Assembly (NCBI RefSeq): GCF_016808095.1
Contig: NC_068975.1
Span: 17,553,501 to 17,617,500, forward strand
Direction of reading: 5' to 3'
From: Vigna angularis
Taxonomy: Eukaryota > Streptophyta > Magnoliopsida > Fabales > Fabaceae
Length of the DNA stretch: 64,000 nt
Position 1 is the stretch's first letter. Every line of letters begins with the position of its first letter. The notes beneath the pieces are model-generated. The model saw only the letters and a program-made list of their open reading frames with translations, did no database searches and was not told the DNA's origin. Position numbers and translations under genes: made by a program. Below, piece by piece: positions 11,488-22,896 of the stretch.

Positions 11488-12430
11488 GGAAGAAACTATA
11501 GAAGTACAGGGCCAGTGTAGTGCTATCATTCAGAAGTTGCTTCCACCAAAGTTTAAAGATCCAGGCAGTTTTACAATTCCATGCACCATTGGTAAACTGA
11601 CTATTGGGAAAGCGTTAATTGATCTTGGAGCCAGCATCAATCTTATGCCTCTGTCAATGTTTAAGAAGATTGGAGAATTAGAGTTGAAGCCCACACGCAT
11701 GACTCTACAATTGGCAGACAGATCAATCAAATATCCGCATGGAGTAGTAGAAGATGTGTTGGTAAAGGTAGACAAATTCTTATTTCCAGTGGATTTTGTT
11801 GTCATGGAGATGGAAGAGGATAAAGAAATTCCTTTGATTTTGGGAAGGCCATTCATGAAGACTGCTCGAGTATTGATTGATGTTGATGATGGAAAGCTTA
11901 AATTGAGAGTTGAGAATGAAGAAGTAAATTTTAATGTTTTTGAAGCAATGTCTCACCCAAATGATGAAGATACATGCTTTCAAACTGATGAGCTTGAGGA
12001 AGTCTGCATGATGGCACAGAAGACGATGCACATATCATCACCTCTTGAAAGAACTCTTGTTGATGCTTGTGAATTTTTACTTGTAGATGAAGAGAAGTTA
12101 ATTGATGAATGTATACAGAGTCTAGATGCTTTGAAGGAGATTCCATCTAATGAAAAAGAGATAAAAGAAAAGAAGCTGGACTTGAAGTTGCTACTTTCAC
12201 ATTTGAAGTATGCTTTTCTCGACAAAGATGACAATAAACATGTGATCATCAGCAATGCTGTATCCACTCTAGAGGGAGAAAAGTTAACTGAATTCTTGAA
12301 AGTGGAGAAAGGAGCTGTAGGTTGGTCAAATTCTGATCTGAAAGGAATAAGTCCTTCTTCTTATTCCATGCATATAATATTCATGAAGGATGATTTCAAA
12401 CCGTTGGCTCAACCACAGAGTGCTTCTTAG
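11309..12430 (+). pseudogene. Protease and truncated RT start of the nested Athila-like element
   Basis: Aspartic protease with the Athila-type active site DLGASINLM (Asp codon at 11621) and the downstream ILGRPFMKTARV block. It continues through the linker (HLKYAFL, KGISPSSYSMH) into the first residues of reverse transcriptase (DDFKPLAQPQ) and stops at 12430 inside the first RT block. All later RT motifs, RNase H and integrase are missing. The stop is followed at once by the conserved post-stop hairpin motif, so the truncated pol seems to be the settled form of this non-autonomous family. The N-terminal part overlaps the end of gag in another frame; the real junction is a frameshift, not a start codon. 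Confidence 0.85.
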
Positions 12431-12478
12431 TGTCAAGCTAAAGACGTTAAACAAGCGCTTACTGGGAGGCAACCCAGC
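12431..12478 (+). promoter_or_regulatory. Conserved post-stop motif with hairpin (Athila-like)
   Basis: Immediately after the TAG at 12428 come a conserved GACGTTAAA block, AGCGCTT, and the hairpin CTGGGAGGCAACCCAG (5-bp stem, 6-base loop). The same arrangement follows the gag-protease stop of the other Athila-like element at 26390-26439 and recurs at 26132-26180. Confidence 0.75.
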
Positions 12479-13648
12479 TTTTCTAACTCTATCTATTTAT
12501 GTTTTCAGTTATTTTGGTTGTGTGGATTGAATCTGAATCTGTTGGTTGTGTGGATTGATTTATGTTTCTGCAATGATTTGAATGTGAATTGTGTGTTTGA
12601 AGTTTGAATTTGAATTTGGAATTCTGTCCATGATAACTGGCATGATTGTGAGATTGTTATTGCAAAATCTGAGTTTTAGAACTTGTGTTATGATTATATA
12701 TGAGTTGTTCTTGAATCTGATTGATTGTGACCCAGAAGTTGAATATCTGAGTGTACTGAGAAAGCTTTGAGAGCAAGTGAGAAGTTGTTATTGCTATGAA
12801 TTTGGTTTTTGCATAATCCTTATTAACACAGATACATTCTGGTTTAGAAATGAGAAAGGCAGTTGTTTGTTTTTGAAATTAACTACTTGGCCAGATGACT
12901 ACCCATATGTGAATATTCATCCTTTGTTATCCTGTTTGAGCCTTATATATATTTGTTGTGAACCCTGAGCTTCTTACAGAAAAATCTACCTTATCCAACA
13001 CTCTAGGAGAAGAGAACAAGAAACATATTTGTCAAGATGATAGGTAGAAATTAAGTTTGGGGGAAATCATAATCAGTTGAATCTTAAACTGATAAAAAAA
13101 AAGGGGGTTATTGTATCATGTAAATATGATAAAGTATCAAAGTTAGAGAAAAATTCAAAAAAAAAAAATGTGTTATGTGATGAATGAAGAGGTAGTTGAT
13201 GAATAAAGTTTCAATTTTGTTATGTTCTTGTTCTCCTCTTCTTTAGTGTTGTTTTGTTTCCTTGTAAAACCATGTTTCTTCTAGCCAAGCCAAGTTATAA
13301 CCTGAGAAAGTCCTTTTGATTTAAATCAGAATGTTTGATGTGTATATGAGATGACTTGCAAAAGTTGATGAAGTAGTTGATGACACTTTGAGCGTGAATT
13401 TGAGTGTAAACACTTGCAGGTTGAGGTAAACACTGATTGAGCACATTTGTACTATTCTTTTTCTGGTTGTCTTATCATTTCGGATTCAAGAACTTGTTAA
13501 TATAGAAGTTATAACACTTGATCTGAATATTTGGAGGTGTAGGTACAATCCTTACTTTTGTGACAGAGATTATGTGATGGAATACTAACTGCTTTGTTGG
13601 GTTCGTTTTTCTGTTGAATTTGCTTTTCATGAGGACATGAAAAAGTTC
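12479..13648 (+). other. 3' non-coding region of the nested Athila-like element
   Basis: AT-rich, with no env-like ORF. At about 13052-13066 is a second PPT-like tract (TTAAGTTTGGGGGAAATC) about 600 bases before the real one. Confidence 0.75.
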
Positions 13649-13661
13649 AAGTTTGGGGGTG
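13649..13661 (+). other. Polypurine tract
   Basis: AAGTTTGGGGGTG directly before the TGATAAG start of the 3' LTR. Confidence 0.88.
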
Positions 13662-14862
13662 TGATAAGTGCCAAGAATTGCATATCCTAAGCACTTATTT
13701 TAATCTCCTTTGATGCATTATGGAGTAAAATCTCATGAAAAGTTGTATAATATGTATATATTGTTGATTTTGTATCAGTTTGAGTGTTTTTGTGTGTTTA
13801 TTTTGCAGTTAAATAAGGATTGGAGAAGAAAATAAAGAGTCACTATTCACGCGTTGACCGGCACTATTCATCCGTTGACTTTACTGTTCATGCGTTGACT
13901 TTACTGTTTGACTCGCCCAACGAGTTGACTCTGCTCGCCCAGCGAGCCAGCTCGCCCAGCGAGCCAACTCGCCCAGCGAGCTGGAACAGCTCGCCCAGCG
14001 ACCGACGCTCGCCCAACGACCGACGCTCGCCCAGCGAGCGTACGTTCGTCGCCCAGCGAAAAATCACTTAAGGTTCTTTCTTTAAAAACGCGATCCAGAG
14101 GCTGAATCCAGTCAGTTCTGGAGGGGAGAAGCTAGGGGAGACTCTGCAGCTCGCGTCCATGCTCGTTTTGGGTGCTCCGGAGTGGAATTTCACCACTTTC
14201 TACCATCCAATCCATCCTTTATCGCTTCTATGATGTATATGTGTAGCTAGAACTCCATTTCACTGGGGTTGAGAGTACATTTCTGAAACTCTTTGTAATT
14301 TCTATATTAATGCATGATCTTGTATGAATTTTGTGTTCTATCTTTATTATTCATGCCTATGATGAGAATCTGAGCTATTTGAACGGTTAAATCATTGAGA
14401 AATGTATGAGACCGCGGACCTAGGATAGAACTGCTAAAGGATTTCGAGTCCTAGACATAGGAGGAAATTCTTAGTCATCTGTGACATTGTGATTAAGGCA
14501 AATCTGATAACTGAATTATCTAAGAGATTAGGATTTAGTTTGAATGATTCTGAACGGTCATCTGAGAGATCATGACTGCATGCGCCTAGGATGTTGATGC
14601 TTAATTTTGAGGAATTGTGTTAGTAGAAAAATTACTTGAGTGATGAACTTGAAAATCAACCCCAGTGAACTTTAATTCATCTGTTTTTACCACTTTAATT
14701 TCATCTGTATGCAAATCTTATTTGTGTTGTAAATTTAATCGCTAAATTAGTAAACTTTAATCAATCTGTGAATCAAAACAAATCTCTTGGGAAACGATAT
14801 TCGGACTTACTGATTTATTACTTGTACGATTCGGTACACTTGTCGAGGTCTCAACAAGTTTT
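13662..14862 (+). repeat. 3' LTR of the nested Athila-like element
   Basis: Same sequence as 8455-9620 apart from about 8 substitutions and two extra palindrome units. It is followed by TGGC, identical to the first four bases of the PBS, then Ogre sequence. Confidence 0.94.
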
Positions 14863-15410
14863 TGGCCAGACTGTGCTCTTTTCTTTCTTCAATCATCCTT
14901 TTCCGGTCTTCCTTGGTAGGTTTGTACCCCAAGCCATATCTGTTCTTGTTTTCAACGATTTCAAGAGGGAATGCTCGCCCTTGCCGATATTTGCCCAAAC
15001 CTTCCCCATATACATAGCCCTCTTTTATCATAATCTTGGCCATCATAATAGAAGCACATGATAGACGAGGATTTACTGAAAACGGTTCCACACAAGCATT
15101 TCCCACAATCTCCAACGATTGGAAGGTGTCTCGAGAGCTTCTTCAGCTGCCTCAATGTAGCGTGTGGATGATGGCCCACTCACAAGAAGATCCTCTTCTC
15201 CTGATACTATCACCAGCTTATCTCCCATCACATACTTCAACTTCTGGTGTAGTGTAGAAGGCACAACTCCAGCCGAATGAATCCATGGGCGCCCCAACAG
15301 ACAACTATAAGCTGGCAGGATATCCATAACCTGGAACATTATTTGAAAGACACAAGGGCCAACTTGCATTGGTAAATCCACCTCTCCCATCACCTCTCGT
15401 TTGCTACCAT
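14863..15410 (-). pseudogene. Ogre protease C terminus and G-patch-like linker
   Basis: Minus-strand frames on both sides of a single frameshift near 15115. The first (from 15393) carries the end of the protease with CLLGRPWIHSAGVVPSTLHQ; the second (15115-14867) carries a glycine-patterned segment (YGEGLGKYRQG, RYGLGYKP) like the G-patch domain that lies between protease and RT in Ogre elements. The upstream end is cut by the solo LTR at 15416-16508 and the downstream end by the element at 8455-14862. Confidence 0.85.
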
Positions 15411-15415
15411 CAAAC
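15411..15415. repeat. Target site duplication CAAAC (left)
   Basis: Identical to 16509-16513; flanks the solo LTR. Confidence 0.92.
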
Positions 15416-15609
15416 TGTTAGCAAATTGATGAAGATGAAGTTTTGATGATGTCCAAATCAAGTCAAGAACAAACAAGACTCATGAAGAATGATCTTTGAA
15501 AGACTTGTAATCTTTTGTAATAATTGTATGAACATAGGAAAATTAGTAGTTTTATGTATGCATTCAAAAGTGATGTAAAAATAAGCCATAAGCAAAATTT
15601 TGTGCAGTG

Positions 15610-15875
15610 CTAATCGATTAACAAGAGGTGCTAATCGATTAGCGTTAATCGATTAACAAGGGCTGTTAATCGATTGTTCCAGTGCGCCATGAAGAAGCCC
15701 AGCAGTGCAGTGCTAATCGATTAACAGAGGGTGTTAATCGATTAGCGTTAATCGATTAACAAGGGCTGTTAATCGATTAACAAGGTGAACGTTTGAAAAA
15801 CTAGCCGTTTTTAGAGCCGTTGAAGTAGCCGTTGGGTTGTTAATCGATTAACCACTGTAGCTAATCGATTAACAC
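15610..15875. repeat. Array of TTAATCGATTAA palindromes in the solo LTR U3
   Basis: Ten copies of a motif centred on ATCGAT, mostly TTAATCGATTAAC or GCTAATCGATTAG, spaced about 10-60 bases apart and ending about 45 bases before the TATA box. Confidence 0.93.
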
Positions 15876-15921
15876 AGTCAGAAAGTCTAAAAGCGAAAAT
15901 GGAGGAGCCTTTGGATGAGTC

Positions 15922-15929
15922 TATAAATA
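15922..15929 (+). promoter_or_regulatory. TATA box of the solo LTR
   Basis: TATAAATA, followed by a pyrimidine-rich CTCTCATTTTCTCTC leader as expected at an LTR transcription start. Confidence 0.75.
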
Positions 15930-16548
15930 GACTCTCATTTTCTCTCAACTCTAACTCTTCCCTTGTGCTCAAATACTCTGAAACTCTTGAGAATTGTGTA
16001 CTCTTGCTCAGCTAAGGAAACTCTGTCTGTAGAGTTGGTGAAATACTGCTACGGTGATAGAGGAATAGCTGGTTCATCCTTGGTGCATCTAAGGAAGTGT
16101 TTGGAAGAGGAATTCATCCTTCGTGAAGTATTCGGAGGAAGTGTTTCATCCTTTGTGAAGATTCAAAGGAGGTGTTGTTTCATCTCTTGTGGCTTCAAGA
16201 GAGGTGTTTTCTAAACTTTTACAAATTGTATCTGTGTGATTGTAGTTTGTAATAGTTTTGTGATTAGTTAAGTGTTTATCTTGTTTTTGAGATAAGCGAC
16301 TGGACGTAGGATTGGTAAGATCCGAACCAGGATAAAATCAACTGTGCAAATTTCTCTCAACCTTACTCTATTTTATTGTCTTTATTATTTGCTAAGTAAG
16401 TTTAATTGAGTAGAAATTTTTAAGGCACACGATTTTAGTAAGAACCAATTCACCCCCCCTCTTGGTTTGTTATCCTACGCTAACCATTCCGCTGCAGCCG
16501 CTCTGACACAAACGCCCTCACAATCATTGAACTCGGTCTCATATGCAT

Positions 16549-19278
16549 TCATTCGCAAGGTAGCTTTTCCAAGGTTGCTTTCGGCATAACATTCAAAGAG
16601 GACCCATTGTCCACTAAAACACGCGCAATAACATGATCCAGGCATTTCACCGAGACGTGAAGAGCCTTGTTATGCCCTCTTCCCTCAGCTGGTATCTCTT
16701 CATCCGTAAATGTGAGATAATTATTAGCAACAATATTGCCAACAATACCCTCGAATTTATTCAACGAAATACCTTGCTCCACGTGAGCCTCACTGAGTAT
16801 CTTCATTAGCAACTTTCTGTGTGATGCCGAATGCATGAGCAAGTCTAACAAGGATATACGAGCAGGCATACGGTTTAACTGTTCCACCACCTTATACTCA
16901 CTTTGTTGTATTAATTTTAAAAATTCACAAGCCTCCTCTTCAGAAACTTCTCTCCTTTCTTCCTTGTCAGGGATCTCCTCTGTCTGTGCACCCTTCCCCT
17001 TTAAGAATTCTTTTGCCTTCGCGGCCATCGTTGCTTCCTTATCATTGACTCTTTCTCGTGCCAATTCTGGTGATGTGAAAATTCGACCACTCCTCGTCAT
17101 TCCACCTATCCCTGATATGTTTTTGACGACAGGGTCAACGCTTTGTTCTTCGCTTGATGCATGCGTCCCATATCTCCATGGGACGGCTTTTTCGTTCTTG
17201 TAAGGAAAAGGAGCTGGTACACGGATAACAACGGGCGACCTTCCTTGAGTTGGTGGGATAGAGGTAGTCTTAGTGAAACGAATCACCAATGGTTCTGGTA
17301 AAATCATACCGGATTCATCACCAGTTTGCGCAAATACATCTCCCTCTTCCCTCTTGTAGCATACCTGCATCAGGCCACGATCTAACAGGTCTTGCAGAAT
17401 TTCTTCAAACTTAACACACTCCTCAATAGAGTGCTCAGCATCTGGGTGGAGCGCGCATGCCATACTCTCATCATAATCACCCTTCAAGATACCCACTTTC
17501 AGCAACGCCTCCAAAATAAACCTCCTAGAGCTCCTGACTTCTTTCACATTCCTCACCAGCTCATGTTCTTTCACTTCGACAGCATTCGTCGAAGCATTTC
17601 CATGCCCAGATAAAGGATTGGCCTCAATATTAGGCTTATCCTCTTGGAACTTTAACCACCCAGAATCAATTAGAGTCTGCACTTTATGCTTGAAAGCCAG
17701 ACACCTCTCAGTGGAATGACCAGCGGCCCCTCCATGATAACTACACTTTGCATCTGCATCATAACCTCTTGGGTATGGAGGCTGCAAAGGCTTCAAGGGA
17801 CAAACGACAACCAGACCTTGTTTGATAAGATGAGGCAATAATTCCGTATAAGTAGTAGGAATTGGGGTAAAGTTAACATAATTTCTTTCTTGGTTCCTTC
17901 TTGGATAAGTATTTGGACCTACATTCATATTGGAACCTACGTTCGCCCCTCCCCTCCAATTATTCGTCGGAATGTATTGTGGTTGATAGTACCCCGGTTG
18001 CTGTTGAGGCCTAATTTGATGAACAAATGACGCGTTAGCTGCATGTGGATGTTGACCCCAGTATGGTCGATAGTTATGAGTGGGAACCTGACCTCTCCAC
18101 ACCGGGGTTGCAGATGTTGAATGCACATCTCCTTCCTTTCTTTTTCCTGAGTTGAAATTGGGTTTTTTGGAATTTGCAACCACCGATGAGCCACATGCAA
18201 TCTTCCCATTCTTCAACCCGGTCTCTATCCGCTCGCCTATCACGATGATATCGGCAAAATTTGAAGATACATTTCCCACCATATGTTCATAGAATGTTGG
18301 TTGGAGCGTATTTACAAACATTGCCACCATTTCTCTATCATACAAAGGTGGCTCAACTTGTGCAGCCAATTCCCTCCACCGCTGAGCATACTCCTTAAAA
18401 CTTTCGTTGTCTTTCTTTGACATGTTTTGCAGCTGTAAACGATCTGGCGCAACATGTGTATTATATATATACTGCTTCACAAAAGCATCAGCCAAGTCCG
18501 CCCAACAACGAACTCGAGTCGGCTCTAAATGGGTATACCAGTTTAACGCCACTCCAGCCAAACTATCTTGAAAAACATGGATGAGCAGCTGCTCATCATA
18601 AGCATATGCAGCCATCTTTCTGCAAAACATGGTTAGATGGCTCTTTGGGCATGTATTTCCCTTATACTTCTCAAAATCTGGCGCTTTAAACTTATGTGGT
18701 ATTTTGACGCCAGGAACCAAGCTCAATCTAGAAACATCCCCAAATCCATAACTTTCATACCCCTCAACAGCCCTCAATCTTGCCTCTAGGCTCTCCAGTT
18801 TATCCTTCTCCCCATCAACATTACTAGTTATCCCCTGAAACGATGTATATGGCGCAGCCCTTGTAGAAAAGCCCTCTCCGGTAATCACAGGTGGCACCGG
18901 GGTTACTCGTATTCCATCAGTCATGCTTGCATACATCCCTTCATTTACCATAGGTGCAGACATTACAACAGGTCCCTGAGTACTGATTGGTGGTACGTTA
19001 GTAGTGGTAGGGAAAGAGAATGAAGTCTGCTCCCCTTTTGTGTATTCTCCCACAGGTGGGGTGTAACCTGGAGGCAATCCATACATTGGGAATGAAACAG
19101 ATTGACTCCCAGCATTGAACAACGGAGGGTAATATTGAGCACTTCCCTCAACTTGCACAGGGGTCACCCCTCCCGTAGTCTTCAGGGCTTCGAGAGCCGC
19201 CAAAATCTGGGCCATCTGATCCTTCAACTGGCTGACATCGGCCTTAATAGATTCGTGTGACTGCTCCCAATTCTCCAT
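16549..19278 (-). pseudogene. Ogre gag and start of protease
   Basis: A 909-codon frame. The N terminus is a short coiled coil (about residues 1-35), followed by a Pro/Thr-rich region and a capsid-like region at about 195-355 (GVALNWYTHLEP, FVKQYIYNTH, FKEYAQRWRELAAQV, MVAMFVNTL). Two unusual Cys/His modules follow: CSYHGGAAGHSTERC and CALHPDAEHSIEEC, both C-H-H-C patterns in place of the normal zinc knuckle. The frame ends inside the protease just after the active site VDNGSSLNVMP, at an in-frame TGA (16549-16551). About 20 further codons of protease are readable down to the solo LTR at 16509. Start chosen at 19278 because the coiled-coil N terminus begins there. Confidence 0.9.
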
Positions 19279-19566
19279 GACCTTCGAATTAGCTCTGGTC
19301 CTGTACGGATGCCTTGGAAAACTTGCCGTTGTTCTCTCACTTGTACTGATGATTATTTTTTATTAAATTAAATTAGATAAGGATGAAAAATGCAAAAAGA
19401 AAACATGATGCATGCTAGTGATAAGTGGAAATCACAAGATAACAATGACAATACTGATGGAAAATTAACACAAGCCGATACCAAACAAACATCCCCTATC
19501 TTTCATTTCAAGAAAATTTGATCCATTACATCGTCTAAGGAACAAAACACATAATTCTGATGTACA
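19279..19566. other. Spacer between Ogre ORF1 and gag
   Basis: 288 bases, AT-rich, no ORF. It separates ORF1 from gag; how gag is translated downstream of ORF1 is not visible here. Confidence 0.7.
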
Positions 19567-21600
19567 TCAATCCCGCGCCCGAGCAATGAAAGATTTCATC
19601 TCTCGCACCAACCATTTACAATGATTAATAAACAATTCTATTTCCGCTGGTGAGTTACAAAAATGAGTGCTTGCTTCAGCATTCGACACCATCCTGGGGA
19701 TGTCTTCAATTGCCCCGTTTGCCAAAGCAGCCAACTGAGAGAATCTTTCCTTCCAGTGCTTTACAGCCATTTCTTGCTCGGTGATGTGCTCTTCCATTCG
19801 CTTTATCAAGGCCTGATGCCTTTCTTCAAATTCTATCGACCTCCATCGCTCCTCCTGTTCCTCGATATATTCCTCCATTTGTTTTATCAAAGTTCGATGC
19901 TCTTCCTTTGCTTCTGTTAGCTTCCAACGCTCTCTATTCATATCCGCCTCAAACGACATGGCCATCTCTTTCATCTCATGCCCCGCTTTTTCTATCTGAA
20001 TCTGCGCTTCTCTTAATCTCTTCAGGGCTTCTCGTTTATCTCTTTTGGCTTCTTCGTAGAGGTGCTTCCACTCCTTTCCCTCTTCTAAAGCCACCTTCTT
20101 CTCATTTACGCTCATGGATAATTCCTTACTCGCGGCAGCTAGATCCTGTTTCACTCGAAATGTGTAATCCCTCTCAGCCTTCTGGCTTTTGACAAGGTTT
20201 TCATAAGCCCGCGACTTTTCTTCATTATCATTTTTCATATCCACAAGATCATTACGCGCCCTTTGTAATTCGTTTTCCAACCTAGCATTCCTAATTTTCA
20301 ATTTCTCCATCTCAGCTTTTAGTTGTTGCACCTCTTCACTTTCTGGAGCTTGGGATGGTCCTTCACTAGCTGATTGATCCTTGATTGACTTGAAAGGCAG
20401 CTTGACTACTTTCACTCTCTCCAGAATCCAGGTGTGATAACTAACCCTGCTATCCACTACTCCATCCCTCAAGTCCTTCTCTGCTCGAAAAACATTTTCC
20501 CAGGCGCTTTTAATTTTTCTTAACAGTTCGATGAAATGCCCATCTTTGTAATAAATGAGTAGGGTAGCAAGGTAATCTGATGAAGGTGCCCCTTTCATGG
20601 GATGCCCAAATTGTCTTTGCACCAAAAGAGGGTTGTAATTTATACAGTACCGGGCACCTATGAGAGGCACATTAGGAAAACTACCACAATGCTGGATAGC
20701 CAGTTTATTTCTGAGCCAAGGAAGGCGTCATTTTATACTTCTTTCGCTCAAGCCAGCAAGGAATCGGGCCCAATCGTTTCCTCCTTTACCTTTAAGCCCT
20801 TGGTGTGACAAAGTCTCCGATAGCCTCTTGACATCGACCATCTCCTTAAACACGCGAGTTGTCATCCAAGTATACAACGCCGGTAAGCAACAAAGAATCT
20901 TCTTACCCTTTCTCTCATGGCAAAAACTCAAGGTCCCATAAACATCCGCAAGAACTGCTGTTACAGGATTTTCTGATCTGGTTTTATTCGCCACGAAGAC
21001 ATCTATCGCAGTGTAATCCACGAATTCTTCTATTTTGGGAAACAAGACAATGCCATATATGGTGAGGGCTAATACATCCATGAAAGTTTCCCAATCCTCT
21101 TTATCAGCCAGATGATGTAAATACTGCTCTAGATATCCCTATGATAACCCATGCACTTGATTCCTCATCATCATCCTGTCTTCAAGCTCCTTGGGATGTA
21201 ATTTCATGATGGCAGCAATGGTGGGTATAGAGGCATGATGCTCTAAATGTTGATAGGGAGTGGTGCCCTCCAGTGGCAAACCCAAGATATGCTCGAACTC
21301 CTCTATGGTTGGCGCCAACTGAAAGTCTTGAAATGTGAAACATCGAAGCGGAGAATCATAATATTGTGCTAAGGCTGTGATAGCGGGTATTTGTACTTCA
21401 ACCTCCATTAAATTCAACAAATTTCCATATCTTCTTTGAAAGGTTTCTCTCCTTATAGTCTTAAGCCTTTTGCCCAAGTTTATCAGCCCGGTCAAGTTTC
21501 CAACATGGGTCCTTAGACTATACTTCTTTCTTAAATCGGAAGAGTCGGTGTGTCGTGTAGCATCGGATCTTGTGTTAACATCCATCTCGTATGAAGTCAA
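19567..21600 (-). pseudogene. Ogre ORF1 (plant-mobile-domain-like N terminus, coiled-coil C terminus)
   Basis: One reading frame of about 678 codons, upstream of gag as in Ogre elements, interrupted only by two in-frame stops: TAG at 21139 and TGA at 20728. Segments before, between and after the stops are in the same frame and clearly belong to one protein. The first 300 residues resemble the plant mobile domain/DUF7745 type (DFQLAPTIEEFEHILGLPL, FPNVPLIGARYCINYNP). The last 250 residues are strongly heptad-like and Glu/Lys/Arg-rich, a long coiled coil (MEKLKIRNARLENELQRA and similar). Function in the element is unknown; ORF1 has been suggested as domesticable or capture-derived, which I cannot test. 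The stops look like single-base changes (CAG to TAG, TGG to TGA). Confidence 0.85.
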
Positions 21601-22278
21601 CTAGGTACCTGTGATTTCCTTTAAAATTAACATGTTACTAAATGATGTATGAATATGATGCACGATAAAATGACGAAACAAAGCTCATGCATGGTATGAA
21701 ATGTAATGTCATAAAAAAAATGAACAGCGTGAGGGTTACAGAAGTACATATTCCTCCCATCGTGCCCTACCAAAGGTTCACTGCTTAGAGTTCAAGGTCA
21801 AGTATATGCAATCTTACAAGGATGATTCCCTGAACCTAAAGGTCAAAGGTCACTAGAGCTATGGCCCCCTTCATAGCATCTCCACAACAGTCGAGTAATC
21901 AACTAGGTGTGGAAACACATATGAAGAGAACAGACTCTAGCTGGAGTTCTCACGATAGCCAAACAGGAAGTACATCCCAGAGTGACACCGCTACACAACT
22001 CCTCTAATTCTAAGCTACGCTCAGACCCGGGTATAGGGCCCCACTCATGATATGCTAGAAGTGTGTGTGTGAAGGGAGAAAATTATGCACACCCAAACCC
22101 TCACCTGCAAAACAACCAGAAAAATTCCCAGGCAGATATAAACATATTGTCTACCCTAGGGTTCAATATTCAACAATTATTGCAGTTATTCCAAATAATA
22201 GAGAAAAGGGAAAGAAAAACACATAAGCAAAACCACATCGAATTCGCGCATTTAATTAAATGGCTCAACTCTCTAACA
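21601..22278. other. Ogre 5' leader between PBS and ORF1
   Basis: About 680 bases without a convincing ORF. Probably holds packaging and translation signals, none of which I can identify. Confidence 0.6.
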
Positions 22279-22297
22279 GTCCCCAGTGGAGTCGCCA
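22279..22297 (-). other. Ogre primer binding site (tRNA-Arg type)
   Basis: On the minus strand TGGCGACTCCACTGGGGAC lies two bases after the 5' LTR end. This is the PBS reported for Ogre elements, attributed to tRNA-Arg. Confidence 0.88.
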
Positions 22298-22896
22298 TCT
22301 GTCGCAACCGGAATCGCGACGGGACGACGATCTAAAAAGAAACGGGTTTTGAAAAGAGATTTTGGAGTCGCCACCATAGTTTATTTTGGAAAACAACGGA
22401 AAAACCATAAAATAATAAGACACGGTCCACGAAAACCATATTCTGGGTTCGGGAGTCGGTTACGCGTAGGAAAGGTGTTAGCACCCTACAACGCCTGCCC
22501 TAAGGCAGTACCTTTAACTAAATGCACGAATATGATGTGGTTTTCAAAATGTTTAACTATTCCCTAAAATAAAATTCTAAATAAACAAAATATATTTTTT
22601 AGTTTTTTTGGGCCCGACAAGGATTGACCTTGCTCCTACGTATTCTCATTCAAAATGAGAAATCAGGGTTACGTAGTTCTTTCTGAAACTGTTTGAGAAA
22701 TTTGTTTGGAAATGATTTTGTATTTTTGGGAAATGAACCTGACAAGGACTGGCCTTGCTCCTACGTATCTCCATTTTTGGTGAAGAATCAAGGGTAACGT
22801 AGTTCTAGCTAGGAAGACTGTTTGTTGTTTGAAACCAAATGTTTTTAATTTTTGAGGATTTTATGTTTTTTATATTTTCAAGAAAAAAGAAGGTAA

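Larger units (their letters stand above)
8455..14862 (+). mobile_element. Non-autonomous Athila-like Ty3/gypsy element nested in the Ogre
   Basis: LTRs 8455-9620 and 13662-14862, PBS 9621-9638 and PPT 13649-13661 define a complete 6.4-kb element on the plus strand. It encodes gag, a protease and only the beginning of RT; RNase H, integrase and env are absent, so it must depend on another element. LTRs differ by about 8 substitutions in 1.17 kb plus a difference in repeat number, so insertion is recent. No 5-bp target duplication is evident: left flank ends ACGGG, right flank starts near GGCCAG. The Ogre linker reading frame is nevertheless continuous if the element is taken out with two or three shared G, so little host sequence was lost. 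Confidence 0.93.
15416..16508 (+). mobile_element. Solo LTR, probably Ty1/copia SIRE/Maximus-like
   Basis: A 1093-bp unit bounded by TG and CA (TGTTAGC to CTCTGACA) with a perfect 5-bp duplication CAAAC on each side. It holds no PBS, PPT or coding region, so it is what remains after recombination between two LTRs. It carries ten ATCGAT-centred palindromes (15610-15875), a TATA box at 15922 and a long transcribed part with repeated TTCATCC phrases. The string ACCAATTCACCCCCCC near its end resembles LTR ends of SIRE-type copia elements in legumes, which is the only basis for the family name. It interrupts the Ogre protease just after the conserved RAF residues; the frame is continuous when insert and one duplication are removed. 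Confidence 0.9.

Noticed and set aside
8451..14870. A 5-bp target duplication around the nested Athila-like element
   Set aside because: Left ACGGG and right GGCCA do not match; only two or three G are shared, so no duplication is claimed.
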